From contig NZ_JAHZPU010000001.1 of assembly GCF_019929575.1 (NCBI RefSeq), positions 124,001-188,000 on the forward strand: a stretch of 64,000 bases of DNA, written 5' to 3'. The stretch comes from Streptococcus infantis. Its GTDB lineage: Bacteria > Bacillota > Bacilli > Lactobacillales > Streptococcaceae. The notes under the pieces were generated by a model. The model was not told the origin of the DNA. It did no database searches and saw only the letters and a list, made by a program, of their open reading frames with translations. This document shows, in pieces, positions 30,473 through 40,798 of the stretch; position 1 is the first letter of the stretch, and every line of letters begins with the position of its first letter. The position numbers were made by a program, and so were the translations under genes.

Positions 30473-31750
30473 TTATCGGGTCAATTTTTCTTTCAAAGGC
30501 TCTAAATAGGTCATTTCTCTCTGACCTCTCATCTCAAGTCCTTGTTCTGCTATAGCTAGTAAGTCTTTGGAGAACTGGATTATCCCAGATTTTTCCTCAT
30601 CTGTGAGTTGTTTCTTAGAAAACTGTCTTCTCAAAGACTTGTAGTCACGGCCAAATTCCGCAAAGAAGGGGGCTGTTGCTAGATAATCTTCAAACTTATC
30701 AAGATTCACCAACAAACCTAGATGAAAGGCCGTCGAAGCAAAGGTGCGGTCTAGGGGCTGCGTACAAACACTACGAAATTCAACGGTTCCTCGAGTTGTT
30801 AAGTCCTGAAATTGATAGCTACGGTGTGTTTGGAAATCCTTCTCTTGAGGAACAAGCAGAGTTTCTTTCCTATTCAGAGTATAGGCGGGAATTTCATCAG
30901 TATCTAAATAATCTCTAGCTCGAATCGGAGAAAAATAGTAGGTTTCCCCATCACGTTCTGCTGTAAAAATCGCAGAGCGGTCTAGATAAGCAAAGAAATC
31001 ATCCTCATTTTGAAATAGTTTGGCATTGACACCAACATTCTCTGGATAAATCCCATGCATGGATTCTTCCCAAAAAATATCTCGTGAAATCTTGGTGTCC
31101 CAGTCTGCTCCAGAAAACTCAGAATTGGCAAACAGGTAGGCTTTGGCTGCCTCTATCTGGGTGAAAGCATTGATAACTCGTAGGTAGTTAGCAGTCGATA
31201 CATCCAACTGAACTTGACTCCCACAGATAAAAGCACCGTATTGTGGAAAGTCATGCAAATCAGCTCTATCTTGGCGACTTCCCATATGCAGGTAAGCCAT
31301 CAGCATCTGGTAACGTGGATAACCCACAGGTCGATTGTCATTCTGATCCCAGTTTGGGTGAATCCCCCAACCTTGGATAGCATGTTCCTTTTCGCCTAGC
31401 TTTTCTTGGATTACCTTCATATAGGCCTGAAAACGTCCTTCAACCTCTTGGATATTCTGAGCCCTACCAAAGGCAAATTCCAAGGTTGTATAAGAAACTT
31501 CAAATAAAATCCGATCTTGACTCGTTGGTTCTACAAGTTGAATCGGATTGCCATCCTGGTCCTCTTTTTCAACTTTCAGACTGAGAGCATCCACCAAAAA
31601 GCGCATCAAGTCCTTGCTGACTTCAATATCTGTGGGTTTCCCTTTCGTGTGTACGATAGGAAACTCCAACTCAATACCAATGTAGAGTTGTGGATTTTTT
31701 TTGATATTTTTTAAATAGCGATCTTTTAATAACTGAATTGAAGGGGACAT
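30473..31750 (-). CDS. Glutamate-cysteine ligase-like enzyme (GCS2 type)
   Basis: 425 residues. GIELEFPIVH (about residue 24), GRAQNIQEVEGRF, GIHPNWDQNDNRPVGYPRYQMLMAYL and FRSVCTQPLDRTFAS match carboxylate-amine ligases of the glutamate-cysteine ligase 2 group. It would join glutamate and cysteine for gamma-glutamylcysteine, or act on another amine. Monocistronic. No glutathione synthetase neighbour is seen, so the pathway is not proven. Confidence 0.8.
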   Translation of the reverse strand: MSPSIQLLKDRYLKNIKKNPQLYIGIELEFPIVHTKGKPTDIEVSKDLMRFLVDALSLKVEKEDQDGNPIQLVEPTSQDRILFEVSYTTLEFAFGRAQNIQEVEGRFQAYMKVIQEKLGEKEHAIQGWGIHPNWDQNDNRPVGYPRYQMLMAYLHMGSRQDRADLHDFPQYGAFICGSQVQLDVSTANYLRVINAFTQIEAAKAYLFANSEFSGADWDTKISRDIFWEESMHGIYPENVGVNAKLFQNEDDFFAYLDRSAIFTAERDGETYYFSPIRARDYLDTDEIPAYTLNRKETLLVPQEKDFQTHRSYQFQDLTTRGTVEFRSVCTQPLDRTFASTAFHLGLLVNLDKFEDYLATAPFFAEFGRDYKSLRRQFSKKQLTDEEKSGIIQFSKDLLAIAEQGLEMRGQREMTYLEPLKEKLTR

Positions 31751-32121
31751 ACATACCTCTCACTCTAAATACTCTTACTAGAAACATCAATTGCTTTCTA
31801 TATTATACCAAAAACCCTTCGAGAAAGAACTCAGAAAATTTGCTAGTAATTTTGGGAAGTCGATACATACCAAACTATTCTCAGGTTTATAGGTATTCCT
31901 TCTCTGATACTCCAATATTTATTGTTCAATTTTCACAGTCTTATCAACCGGTTAAGCGATTACATAGTTTTTTACATAAAAACCATTGTACTATAGTAAA
32001 TATTGTGATATACTTCACATGTAAAAACATGAGAGGGCAGTTTAAATCTGACTTCCTTGAAAAATTTTCAAGCCAAGCCCCTTTTCCTCTGCACCTCAAC
32101 GACTAATCAAGGAGGATAGCT
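31751..32121. other. Intergenic region between ligase-like gene and adhP
   Basis: 371 bp without a convincing gene. It carries the adhP promoter (31986-32014), a Rex-like operator (32003-32020) and the adhP ribosome site AAGGAGG. The rest is AT-rich with no other clear structure. Confidence 0.7.
31986..32020 (+). promoter_or_regulatory. adhP promoter with Rex-like operator
   Basis: TTGTAC (31986-31991), 17 bp, TATACT (32009-32014). Overlapping it, TTGTGA-N6-TCACAT (32003-32020) matches the Rex consensus TTGTGA...TCACAA at 11 of 12 arm positions. Confidence 0.7.
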
Positions 32122-33141
32122 ATGAAAGCTGTTGTTGTAAATCCAGAAGGCACTGGTGTTGCTATTGAAGAAAAAGTTCTCCGTCCACTCGAAACAGGGG
32201 AAGCTCTTGTAGAAGTTGAGTACTGTGGTGTCTGCCACACTGACCTCCACGTTGCACATGGTGACTTTGGTAAAGTTCCAGGACGCGTTCTCGGTCACGA
32301 AGGTATCGGTATTGTCAAAGAAGTTGCTCCTGATGTAAAAAGCCTCAAAGTTGGCGACCGTGTCAGCGTAGCTTGGTTCTTTGAAGGCTGTGGTATGTGT
32401 GAATACTGTACAACTGGACGCGAAACTCTTTGCCGTACAGTAAAAAATGCTGGCTACTCAGTAGATGGTGGTATGGCTGAACAATGTATCGTAACTGCAG
32501 ATTATGCTGTTAAGGTTCCAGAAGGGCTCGATCCAGCCCAAGCTTCTTCTATCACTTGTGCCGGTGTTACCACATACAAGGCTATCAAAGAAGCAAAAGT
32601 TGAGCCAGGTCAATGGGTTGTCCTCTATGGTGCTGGAGGCCTTGGTAACTTGGCTGTCCAATACGCTAAAAAAGTATTCAACGCTCACGTTATCGCAGTA
32701 GATATTAACAACGATAAACTTGCCCTAGCTAAAGAAGTTGGAGCAGATATCGTGATTAACGGTCTTGAAGTCGAAGATGTCCCAGGCCTTATCAAAGAAA
32801 AGACAAACGGTGGTGCTCACTCAGCTGTCGTAACAGCTGTATCAAAAGTTGCCTTTAACCAAGCAGTTGACTCTGTTCGTGCAGGCGGTCGTGTAGTAGC
32901 TGTCGGTCTCCCATCTGAAATGATGGACCTTAGCATCGTCAAAACAGTTCTTGACGGTATCCAAGTCATCGGTTCTCTCGTTGGAACACGTAAAGATTTG
33001 GAAGAAGCCTTCCAATTTGGTGCTGAAGGTCTGGTTGTACCAATCGTTCAAAAACGCCCTGTCGAAGATGCCATTGCTGTCTTTGATGAAATGGCTGCTG
33101 GAACCATCCAAGGTCGTATGGTTCTAGACTTTACTCATTAA
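32122..33141 (+). CDS. adhP: Zinc alcohol dehydrogenase AdhP
   Basis: 339 residues. Zinc catalytic ligands in [16 protein letters not shown] and GHEGIG, structural zinc [15 protein letters not shown] motif [14 protein letters not shown] (about 173-186). Reduces acetaldehyde or other aldehydes with NADH, balancing redox under fermentation; the Rex-like operator fits. Monocistronic with its own terminator. Confidence 0.95.
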   Translation: MKAVVVNPEGTGVAIEEKVLRPLETGEALVEVEYCGVCHTDLHVAHGDFGKVPGRVLGHEGIGIVKEVAPDVKSLKVGDRVSVAWFFEGCGMCEYCTTGRETLCRTVKNAGYSVDGGMAEQCIVTADYAVKVPEGLDPAQASSITCAGVTTYKAIKEAKVEPGQWVVLYGAGGLGNLAVQYAKKVFNAHVIAVDINNDKLALAKEVGADIVINGLEVEDVPGLIKEKTNGGAHSAVVTAVSKVAFNQAVDSVRAGGRVVAVGLPSEMMDLSIVKTVLDGIQVIGSLVGTRKDLEEAFQFGAEGLVVPIVQKRPVEDAIAVFDEMAAGTIQGRMVLDFTH

Positions 33142-33160
33142 GATAAATAATAAATGCCAA

Positions 33161-33197
33161 AACGAGGTAGGACAGAAAATCCCACCTCGTTTTTTTA
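33161..33197 (+). terminator. adhP terminator
   Basis: ACGAGGT / ACCTCGT arms (GGGA/TCCC inner pairs partly) with seven T residues. Confidence 0.9.
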
Positions 33198-33204
33198 GCA
33201 ATAA

Positions 33205-33307
33205 TACTCTTCGAAAATCAAATTCAAACCACGTCAGCTTCGCCTTACCGTACTCAAGTACAGCTTGCGGCTAGCTTCCTAGTTTGCTCTTTGATTTTCA
33301 TTGAGTA
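33205..33307. repeat. Mitis-group dispersed repeat, short form (RUP-like)
   Basis: Starts TACTCTTCGAAAATC, ends TTTGATTTTCATTGAGTA. 103 bp; lacks about 45 bp of the middle present in the other three copies. Named RUP-like from memory of the pneumococcal repeat. Confidence 0.7.
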
Positions 33308-33598
33308 TAACATTTTGATACGACAACTAATTGGACTTGGGGCAATTTTTAGACGCCCAAGAGCACTAGTGACGAAAACTTCCTAGTCCCTCCACTTTTT
33401 TATATTAAATTTTTTGACCATTTTATAGATGATTTTATAAAAAGTTGATATATCAATATTTGTAAAAATGGAGATTTGAGATTTTTTTCACTCTTTATTA
33501 TAATTAGTTGCTTTTTTTCTGAAATCGATTTATACTTAAGGAGTCTTAAAGTTTTCTTAAACTACAAGTCAAACATTTTATAAGGAGGAATGACAATA
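33308..33598. other. manLMN upstream region
   Basis: 291 bp with the manL promoter (33476-33504), a 12-bp palindrome TTGATATATCAA (33445-33456) and a weak cre-like half site at 33519-33534. The remaining AT-rich stretch holds nothing recognisable. Confidence 0.6.
33476..33504 (+). promoter_or_regulatory. manL promoter
   Basis: TTGAGA (33476-33481), 17-bp spacer, TATAAT (33499-33504). Confidence 0.8.
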
Positions 33599-34588
33599 AT
33601 GAGTATCGGAATCATTATTGCGAGCCACGGTGAATTTGCTGCGGGTATTCATCAGTCAGGATCTATGATCTTTGGTGAACAAGAAAAGGTTCAAGTTGTA
33701 ACCTTTATGCCAAACGAAGGTCCAGATGATTTATACGCCAAGTTCAACAATGCTGTGGCTGCATTTGACGCAGAAGATGAGGTTCTAGTCTTGGCTGACC
33801 TTTGGAGTGGTTCTCCATTTAACCAAGCTAGTCGCGTAATGGGAGAAAATCCTGAGCGTAAATTTGCCATCATCACAGGACTTAACTTGCCGATGTTAAT
33901 CCAAGCCTACACCGAGCGCCTGATGGATGCTAATGCAGGAGTGGATAAAGTCGCTGCGAACATCATTAAAGAAGCCAAAGATGGCATCAAGGCTCTTCCA
34001 GAAGAGCTAAATCCAACTGAGGAAGTTGCAACTGCTGCAGCTGCTCCAGTTGCCCAAGCTGCTATTCCAGAAGGAACAGTTATCGGAGACGGTAAATTGA
34101 AAATCAACCTTGCACGTCTTGACACACGTCTCCTTCACGGGCAAGTCGCAACTGCTTGGACACCAGATTCAAAAGCTAACCGTATCATCGTTGCTTCAGA
34201 TAACGTAGCTAACGACGACCTTCGTAAAGAATTGATCAAACAAGCGGCTCCTAACGGAGTGAAGGCTAACGTTGTTCCAATCAAAAAATTGATTGAGGTT
34301 GCTAAAGATCCTCGCTTTGGTGAAACACATGCCCTTATCTTGTTTGAAACACCACAAGATGCCCTTCGTGCTATCGAAGGTGGTGTGCCAATCAAAACTC
34401 TTAACGTTGGATCAATGGCTCACTCAACTGGTAAAACAATGGTCAACAACGTATTGTCAATGGACAAAGACGACGTTGCTACATTTGAAAAAATGCGTGA
34501 CCTCGGTGTTGAATTTGACGTACGTAAAGTTCCAAACGACACTAAAAAAGATTTGTTTGACTTGATTAGCAAAGCTAACATTCAATAA
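33599..34588 (+). CDS. manL: Mannose-family PTS component IIAB
   Basis: 329 residues. IIA domain with His10 in [15 protein letters not shown], then a Ala/Pro-rich linker, then IIB with [14 protein letters not shown] (phospho-His near residue 178). Phosphorylates mannose, glucose and related sugars. The start at 33599 is chosen because the ATG at 33590 is only 1 nt after AAGGAGG. Operon manL-M-N with 29- and 14-bp gaps, strong promoter, terminator after manN. Confidence 0.97.
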   Translation: MSIGIIIASHGEFAAGIHQSGSMIFGEQEKVQVVTFMPNEGPDDLYAKFNNAVAAFDAEDEVLVLADLWSGSPFNQASRVMGENPERKFAIITGLNLPMLIQAYTERLMDANAGVDKVAANIIKEAKDGIKALPEELNPTEEVATAAAAPVAQAAIPEGTVIGDGKLKINLARLDTRLLHGQVATAWTPDSKANRIIVASDNVANDDLRKELIKQAAPNGVKANVVPIKKLIEVAKDPRFGETHALILFETPQDALRAIEGGVPIKTLNVGSMAHSTGKTMVNNVLSMDKDDVATFEKMRDLGVEFDVRKVPNDTKKDLFDLISKANIQ

Positions 34589-34617
34589 TTAACATTAAAT
34601 AGAAAAGGAATAAAACC

Positions 34618-35430
34618 ATGTCAGATATTTCATTCATTTCTGCTATCTTGGTTGTAGTTGTTGCCTTCCTTGCTGGTCTTGAAGGTATCCTCGACCAATT
34701 CCAATTCCACCAACCAATCGTAGCATGTACCCTTATCGGTCTTGTAACTGGTAACCTCGAAGCAGGGGTTATGCTTGGTGGATCACTTCAAATGATTGCC
34801 CTTGGTTGGGCAAACATCGGTGCTGCCGTTGCTCCTGACGCTGCCCTTGCCTCTGTTGCCGCAGCAATCATCATGATTAAAGGTGGTAACTTTACTACTG
34901 AAGGTATCGCAGTCGCAACTGCAACTGCTATCCCGCTTGCAGTAGCTGGACTTTTCTTGACTATGATTGTTCGTACAATCTCAGTTGGTTTGGTTCACAC
35001 TGCAGATGCTGCTGCTAAAGAAGGAAATATTGCAGCTGTTGAGCGTGCTCACTACTTTGCCCTTATTCTTCAAGGTCTTCGTATCGCTATTCCTGCAGCC
35101 TTCCTTATCGCTATCCCAGCTTCTGCTGTTCAAGACGCTCTTGGTTTAATGCCAGACTGGTTGAACGGTGGTATGGCTGTTGGTGGTGCCATGGTCGTTG
35201 CTGTTGGTTACGCTTTGGTTATCAACATGATGGCTACTCGTGAAGTATGGCCATTCTTCGCTATCGGTTTTGCTCTTGCAGCAATCTCTCAATTGACTTT
35301 GATTGCCCTTGGTGTAATCGGTGTTGCCCTTGCCTTCATCTACCTCAACCTTTCTAAACAAGGTGGAAACGGTGGCGGAGGAGCTGCAACTTCTAACGAC
35401 CCAATTGGTGATATCTTAGAAGACTACTAG
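34618..35430 (+). CDS. manM: Mannose PTS component IIC
   Basis: 270 residues, membrane. ISAILVVVVAFLAGLEGILDQFQFHQPIVACTLIGLVTGN is the signature first part; the C-terminus is Gly/Ser-rich. Forms the sugar channel with IID. Confidence 0.97.
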   Translation: MSDISFISAILVVVVAFLAGLEGILDQFQFHQPIVACTLIGLVTGNLEAGVMLGGSLQMIALGWANIGAAVAPDAALASVAAAIIMIKGGNFTTEGIAVATATAIPLAVAGLFLTMIVRTISVGLVHTADAAAKEGNIAAVERAHYFALILQGLRIAIPAAFLIAIPASAVQDALGLMPDWLNGGMAVGGAMVVAVGYALVINMMATREVWPFFAIGFALAAISQLTLIALGVIGVALAFIYLNLSKQGGNGGGGAATSNDPIGDILEDY

Positions 35431-35444
35431 AAAGGGGAACAATC

Positions 35445-36356
35445 ATGGCTGAAAAAATTCAATTATCAAAATCAGACCGCCAAAAAGTTTGGTGGCGTTC
35501 ACAATTCCTTCAAGGTTCATGGAACTACGAACGTATGCAAAACTTGGGTTGGGCTTACTCTTTGATCCCAGCTATCAAGAAACTTTACACTACTAAAGAA
35601 GACCAAGCTGCTGCTCTTGAGCGTCACCTTGAGTTCTTCAACACTCACCCATACGTAGCTGCTCCAATCATGGGGGTTACTCTTGCACTTGAAGAAGAAC
35701 GCGCAAACGGTACTGAAATCGATGACGCTGCTATCCAAGGTGTTAAGATCGGTATGATGGGACCTCTTGCTGGTATCGGTGACCCAGTCTTCTGGTTTAC
35801 AGTTCGTCCTATCCTTGGTGCCCTTGGTGCATCACTTGCTGCAACTGGTAACATCGTTGGACCACTTCTCTTCTTCTTTGGATGGAATGCAATCCGTATG
35901 TCATTCCTTTGGTATACACAAGAGTTTGGTTACAAGGCTGGATCTGAAATCACTAAAGACATGTCAGGTGGTATCTTGAAAGACATCACTAAAGGAGCAT
36001 CTATCCTTGGTATGTTCATCCTTGCTGTTCTTGTACAACGTTGGGTATCAATCAACTTCACTATCAACCTTCCAGGCAAACAATTGTCAGAAGGTGCCTA
36101 CATCAACTTCCCAGAAGGTGCTGTTACTGGTGGAGAATTGAAGGGTATTCTTGGTCAAGCGCTTAGTGGTATGAGCCTAGATAGCGTTCAACCACAAACA
36201 CTTCAAGGACAGTTGAACTCATTGATTCCAGGATTGATGGGACTTCTCCTTACTTTCCTTTGCATGTGGTTGCTTAAGAAAAAAGTATCTCCAATCACAA
36301 TCATCCTTGCCCTCTTTGCAGTTGGTATCGCAGCTCGTTTCTTCGGTATCATGTAA
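35445..36356 (+). CDS. manN: Mannose PTS component IID
   Basis: 303 residues. WNYERMQNLGWAYSLIPAIKKLY, then hydrophobic segments from GMMGPLAGIGDPVFWF onward. Last gene of the PTS operon. It partners IIC and is also the surface target of several bacteriocins and phages in related genera. Confidence 0.97.
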   Translation: MAEKIQLSKSDRQKVWWRSQFLQGSWNYERMQNLGWAYSLIPAIKKLYTTKEDQAAALERHLEFFNTHPYVAAPIMGVTLALEEERANGTEIDDAAIQGVKIGMMGPLAGIGDPVFWFTVRPILGALGASLAATGNIVGPLLFFFGWNAIRMSFLWYTQEFGYKAGSEITKDMSGGILKDITKGASILGMFILAVLVQRWVSINFTINLPGKQLSEGAYINFPEGAVTGGELKGILGQALSGMSLDSVQPQTLQGQLNSLIPGLMGLLLTFLCMWLLKKKVSPITIILALFAVGIAARFFGIM

Positions 36357-36367
36357 TCAGTAAACTT

Positions 36368-36406
36368 AAAAAAGGAACTAGGTTCTAAAACCTGATTCCT
36401 TTTTTC
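36368..36406 (+). terminator. manLMN terminator, bidirectional
   Basis: AAAAAGGAA / TTCCTTTTTT arms around a shorter inner stem, with T runs on both strands. Confidence 0.8.
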
Positions 36407-36416
36407 TATGCTTTTA

Positions 36417-36566
36417 TACTCAATGAAAATCAAAGAGCCAACTTGAAAACCAGCTGCAAGTTGCTCAAAGCGCAACTTTGAGGTTGTAGATAAAACTGAC
36501 GAAGTCAATATCATATATCTACAGCAAGGCGAAGCTGGCACGGTTTAAAGAGATTTGTGTAGAGTA
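36417..36566. repeat. Mitis-group dispersed repeat, full length, inverted
   Basis: 150 bp, orientation opposite to the other three copies. Its last base abuts the pepC stop codon (36567-36569). Confidence 0.7.
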
Positions 36567-37901
36567 TTATTCTGCTAAGGCACCCATTGGATCCCATGGT
36601 GCAAGGACGATTGGTTCTGCTTCATAAGCAGCTCGTTCTTCTGCTGTTAATAATTCCTTACGAACAACGATTTGGTAAGTGTATTCGTCCATCCAAGCAT
36701 CTGAGGCAACAAAGTAACCATCTGCACCGACCTTATCTCCCCATGAGTTTTCAACTTTCCACTTGATTGATTTACCGTTTTCGTCCAAATCAACACCTGT
36801 CAAGACCATAGCATGAGTCATCAAGCTTTCGCTGTAGTCCAAACGTCCAGCTTTATCTTGAGTGAGTTGAATGTCCATGCTTGATTCAAAGTCATAAACA
36901 TCTGTCGCAAGGATCCCTGCCTTACGGTTGCTGAGCTGGCCGACATCTGAACCAAACCAAACAGTTTCTCCTGTTTGCATTTGGGCAATCGCCAATTCTT
37001 TCAAGCGTTCCATAGGTACGTTAATGTAGCGAACTTCACGGCTACCAACGACATTTCCCAACATCTCAACTGTGTATGATTTACCGTAAGGTTTATCGGC
37101 AGTTGGAGCATTGATCACAGAAACGTAGTCTTCTAGTGGAAGATCAACATATTTCTTGTAAAACTCTTGTGGTGTGATGCCTTTTTCGCTTTGGTAGTTA
37201 TTATCTTTATCACGATAAGCAAAGTCAAACTGACGTGGTGGAAGCCCTAATGACATGGCAAGGAAGTTAAAGATTTCTTTCAAGAGGTCTTCTTTCTTAG
37301 CTTGAACACTTGCTTGATCCGCACCTGAAGCTAATAGGTCACGCAAAATTTGAGCATCTTGACGAAGCAATTTGTTAAGAATGGCGTTGAGCTCACGGCT
37401 ATTGCTAGATGAAACAGACTCTGGATAAACAGACTTAGGCACGACACCGTATTTCTCAAAGAGAGCTACTACCATATCCCATTGACCACCGTCTTGTTGA
37501 GGAGTTTGGAGTAGGAAGCTAACCTTACGGCTCGTCAATTCTTGGTCAGCAGTCGCAATCACTTGCTCCAAGAACCAGTTAGATTTTTCATACTTGTCCC
37601 AGAAGAAGGTGTGGGCTTGTGACAATTCAAAGTTTTCAAGTTTGTATTGAGAGATAAGTTTGTGGCGGAAAGTGTTAAGGGCTGCAAACATCCAGCAACG
37701 ACCAGAAGCCTTCTGGTTAGTGACCTTGTCCTTTGTCAAATCAAGTGAGAAAACAGGTGTATTGTCTACATGACTTTGACGACGCTCTAGGGCTGCAAAA
37801 ATACCGTTATGGCTAGCTGCATTTTCGATAGCTTGATATTTTACATTTGCTTCATAGTTGGCAAATAATTTATCTGTAAATGATTCTTGAATCGCGTTCA
37901 T
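36567..37901 (-). CDS. pepC: Aminopeptidase C
   Basis: 444 residues, bleomycin-hydrolase type. Catalytic Cys in ASGRCWMFAALN, His in LMTHAMVLTGVD, Asn in WKVENSWGDK. Cytoplasmic hexameric cysteine peptidase that trims peptides. Monocistronic. Confidence 0.96.
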   Translation of the reverse strand: MNAIQESFTDKLFANYEANVKYQAIENAASHNGIFAALERRQSHVDNTPVFSLDLTKDKVTNQKASGRCWMFAALNTFRHKLISQYKLENFELSQAHTFFWDKYEKSNWFLEQVIATADQELTSRKVSFLLQTPQQDGGQWDMVVALFEKYGVVPKSVYPESVSSSNSRELNAILNKLLRQDAQILRDLLASGADQASVQAKKEDLLKEIFNFLAMSLGLPPRQFDFAYRDKDNNYQSEKGITPQEFYKKYVDLPLEDYVSVINAPTADKPYGKSYTVEMLGNVVGSREVRYINVPMERLKELAIAQMQTGETVWFGSDVGQLSNRKAGILATDVYDFESSMDIQLTQDKAGRLDYSESLMTHAMVLTGVDLDENGKSIKWKVENSWGDKVGADGYFVASDAWMDEYTYQIVVRKELLTAEERAAYEAEPIVLAPWDPMGALAE

Positions 37902-38021
37902 AAAATCCTCCTTTTATTCTACAGTCTATTATAACTCTTTTCACAAAGGAAGCAACCAAAAACTGAAAAAGGCAAGGATATTTTCCTCACATTTTCCTAA
38001 TATTTCATAATTCTTCTGTCA

Positions 38022-38744
38022 CTAGCTGACACTCTCAAGTAACCCTTCCAGTTCTTTCTTGCTTAAGCGACGCCATTCTCCACGTTTTAAATCCTCATCC
38101 AAGGTCAAAGTTCCCATGGTTAAACGTTGCAAGTCTACGACTTCCTTACCACAGTAGGCGACCATACGCTTTACCTGGTGGAATTTCCCTTCTGCAATGG
38201 TCACTCGGACCAGGCTTTCTTCCTTATCTCTATCAATAGACACAAGCTCTAGCTTGGCAGGCTGACAGGTAAAATCCTTGAGCGGAATTCCTTGCGCAAA
38301 TGTCTCAATATCTGCATTTGTCATCATTCCCTTGACCTGCGCCAGATAGATTTTATCCACATGACGTTTGGGTGAAAGAAGAGCATGAGCTAGCTGGCCA
38401 TCATTGGTCAAGAGTAAGAGTCCATGCGTATCGATATCCAAGCGCCCTACCGGAAAAACTTCCTTGGCACGTGCATAGTCATCCAACAAATCCAAGACTG
38501 TCTTGTGCTTCGGATCTTCAGTTGCTGAGATAACTCCTTTGGGCTTGTTCATCATATAGTAAACAAACTCCTCGTAGGCTAGCTTTTGCCCATCAAAGCG
38601 AATCTCATCTGTCTCTTCATTAATTTGCAACTTAGCAGATTTTTCTTTCTTACCATTGACCGTCACGCGCCCAGACTTTAGAAAGTTTTTAACCTCTGTC
38701 CTGCTACCTATAGCACAGGCAACTAAAAATTTATCTAATCTCAT
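38022..38744 (-). CDS. rsuA: 16S rRNA pseudouridine synthase (RsuA type)
   Basis: 240 residues. N-terminal S4 domain (MRLDKFLVACAIGSRTEVKN), then VGRLDIDTHGLLLLTNDG with the catalytic Asp, then the C-terminal MVAYCGKEV. Makes pseudouridine 516 in 16S rRNA. Confidence 0.9.
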   Translation of the reverse strand: MRLDKFLVACAIGSRTEVKNFLKSGRVTVNGKKEKSAKLQINEETDEIRFDGQKLAYEEFVYYMMNKPKGVISATEDPKHKTVLDLLDDYARAKEVFPVGRLDIDTHGLLLLTNDGQLAHALLSPKRHVDKIYLAQVKGMMTNADIETFAQGIPLKDFTCQPAKLELVSIDRDKEESLVRVTIAEGKFHQVKRMVAYCGKEVVDLQRLTMGTLTLDEDLKRGEWRRLSKKELEGLLESVS

Positions 38745-38777
38745 AAAGCTATTATATCATGAAAAAGCATAGATTTA

Positions 38778-38925
38778 TACTCTTCGACAATCTCTTCAAA
38801 CCACGTCAACTTCACCTTAGATTATATATGTGACTAACTTCGTCAGTCTTATCTATAACCTCAAAGCTGTACTTTGAGCAACCTGCGGCTAGCTTCCTAG
38901 TTTGCTCTTTGATTTTCATTGAGTA
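38778..38925. repeat. Mitis-group dispersed repeat, full length
   Basis: 148 bp from TACTCTTCG to TTGAGTA, same family as 33205 and 58467. Confidence 0.7.
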
Positions 38926-38933
38926 TTAGAACA

Positions 38934-38962
38934 AAAAAATAAGCCGCCTGATTGGGCGACTT
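38934..38962 (-). terminator. Rho-independent terminator
   Basis: GTCGCC-CAATCA-GGCGGC with TTATTTTTTT on the minus strand, after the nucleotidyltransferase gene. Confidence 0.85.
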
Positions 38963-39060
38963 TATTTTATAGGGAGATTATTATGAAAAATTTTTAGGAG
39001 TTAAAGTTAAGGTCTTCTTAACTTATGAGATAAGTATACAGCTCCTATCTTAAAGTTTCC

Positions 39061-39633
39061 TTAAGTTATTTTAAATGTGAGATTTTTCCATTTTTCTCGC
39101 CAGTTTTTCTTGGATAAACGCTGTTGATAGAGCTTCATCCGGTCTTGATTTTCTAAAAAATGAGGAGTTGGATGAACCTGAAAGTTCAAAATATCCTCCA
39201 AACCATAAGGCGCAAAGAGCTCTAAAGTTGCGTCAGCTTGCAAGCGAAGTCCTACTGCCGTGCAACGTTCAGGATATTTACTCATGGCATCGCAGGAATT
39301 TCTATACGGAGGCGTATGGGGACTATGCTGATGCATATAGACTTGATTTTTCAACTCCCATTGGTACTGGGGAAAGTTCTCTCTCAACTTGCTTTCTATA
39401 ACCAGCGTTTCTTCGTAACTCACATCTGGGTCAAAGAAAATCACATCCACATCCGTTTCACGGTCAAAGGCCGGCTTATCTGACAAGAGATTCCAGATAA
39501 AATTTCGGACCGATCCAGCAGCCAACCAAGAATCATTCAACTCCGAGTCACGGATGATGGTCAAAATAGCCATCATGTCAGAATTTTCCCTAAAAGAGTC
39601 TAAGATTTCAGCCTTATTTTTCAATGTATTCAT
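39061..39633 (-). CDS. Nucleotidyltransferase-like protein (DUF925-type)
   Basis: 190 residues. [35 protein letters not shown] has the Gly-Ser...Asp-x-Asp of a minimal nucleotidyltransferase fold, near residues 40-70; the C-terminal [22 protein letters not shown] is family-conserved. Substrate unknown. Overlaps ruvB by 20 bp at its start, so it is co-translated with ruvB. Confidence 0.82.
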   Translation of the reverse strand: MNTLKNKAEILDSFRENSDMMAILTIIRDSELNDSWLAAGSVRNFIWNLLSDKPAFDRETDVDVIFFDPDVSYEETLVIESKLRENFPQYQWELKNQVYMHQHSPHTPPYRNSCDAMSKYPERCTAVGLRLQADATLELFAPYGLEDILNFQVHPTPHFLENQDRMKLYQQRLSKKNWREKWKNLTFKIT

Positions 39634-40612
39634 ACCCTAAATGTTCATAAGCCTTGGCTGTCGCGACCCGTCCTGAACGAGTTCGCATGATAAATCCTTT
39701 CTGGATCAGGTAAGGTTCATACATATCCTCAACCGTCTCACGCTCTTCGGCGATATTCACCGAAAGAGTTCCTAGACCGACAGGACCTCCACCGTACATC
39801 TCAATCATGGTGCGGAGAATTTTCTGGTCCACATAGTCCAAGCCTTCATGGTCTACATCCAGCATAGTTAAAGCCTTATCCGTAATCACATCATCAATCA
39901 AGCCATCGCCCATAATCTGCGCAAAGTCGCGCACGCGCTTGAGGAGACGATTGGCGATACGAGGAGTTCCACGACTACGGAGGGCCAACTCAGCAGCCGC
40001 CTCATGAGTGATTTCCATCTCAAAGATATCCGCCGTCCGCTCGACAATCTCTGTCAAGTCGTCATGGGTATAGTATTCCATGTGACCAGTGATTCCAAAA
40101 CGTGCACGAAGAGGATTTGAAAGCATCCCTGCTCGTGTCGTCGCACCAATCAAGGTAAAAGGAGGCAAGTCTAGATGGACGCTACGGCTAGCTTCCCCTG
40201 CTCCAATCATGATATCGATGTAGAAATCTTCCATAGCACTGTAAAGTACCTCTTCTACTGACATGGGCAAGCGATGAATCTCGTCGATAAAGAGCACATC
40301 TCCTGGCTCCAAGTCATTCAAAATCGCTACCAAATCACCGGCTTTTTCGATAACGGGACCAGACGTCTGCTTGAGATTGACTCCCAGTTCATTGGCAATG
40401 ACAAAAGCCATGGTTGTTTTCCCGAGACCTGGAGGGCCAAACAAAAGAACATGGTCCAGCGCCTCATCACGCATTTTTGCTGCTTCGATAAAGATTTGAA
40501 GCTGATCCTTGACCTTATCTTGTCCGATATATTCACGTAAATATTGGGGACGGAGGGTACGTTCTACCAACTCCTCATCGCCCATGATTTCATTATCTAA
40601 AATTCTACTCAT
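39614..40612 (-). CDS. ruvB: Holliday junction branch migration helicase RuvB
   Basis: 332 residues. Walker [10 protein letters not shown], Walker [11 protein letters not shown], sensor IGATTRAG, C-terminal winged helix [20 protein letters not shown]. With RuvA moves Holliday junctions. The nucleotidyltransferase-like gene follows by overlap. Confidence 0.97.
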   Translation of the reverse strand: MSRILDNEIMGDEELVERTLRPQYLREYIGQDKVKDQLQIFIEAAKMRDEALDHVLLFGPPGLGKTTMAFVIANELGVNLKQTSGPVIEKAGDLVAILNDLEPGDVLFIDEIHRLPMSVEEVLYSAMEDFYIDIMIGAGEASRSVHLDLPPFTLIGATTRAGMLSNPLRARFGITGHMEYYTHDDLTEIVERTADIFEMEITHEAAAELALRSRGTPRIANRLLKRVRDFAQIMGDGLIDDVITDKALTMLDVDHEGLDYVDQKILRTMIEMYGGGPVGLGTLSVNIAEERETVEDMYEPYLIQKGFIMRTRSGRVATAKAYEHLGYEYIEK

Positions 40613-40645
40613 GCTCCTATTATAGCAAAAATCCGGCCTACAAAC

Positions 40646-40798
40646 AAAAAAGCCACCGAATTTGGTGGCTTCTTTAGGGAGATTATTATGAAAAAGAAAA
40701 GTTTAGGATTTCTATTAAATAAAGTTAGGAGGTCTTTACTTAATGGTTACATGATACATGAGTAAACTTAAAGTTAACTTAAGATAAAAGAATTATTT
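40646..40798. repeat. 153-bp duplicated 3' region, copy 1
   Basis: 98% identical (about 3 differences) to 42633-42785. Contains a minus-strand terminator (GCCACC/GGTGGC with six T), a plus-strand ORF of 25 codons, and the stop codon of the permease. Confidence 0.9.
40688..40765 (+). CDS. Possible 25-residue peptide, copy 1
   Basis: ATGAAAAAGAAAAGTTTAGG onward gives [19 protein letters not shown] then GYMIHE, stop. TTTAGGGAG lies before it. No promoter seen on this strand. Basic, amphipathic. Expression is unproved. Confidence 0.35.
   Translation: MKKKSLGFLLNKVRRSLLNGYMIHE

Larger units (their letters stand above)
38745..39060. other. Gap between rsuA and the nucleotidyltransferase gene
   Basis: 316 bp. 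Holds the full-length repeat (38778-38925), the terminator at 38934-38962 and a diverged copy of the region repeated at 40646 and 42633. No gene. Confidence 0.75.

Noticed and set aside
32504-33111. Antisense ORFs inside adhP
   Set aside because: Weak, no ribosome site, and the coding strand is clearly adhP.
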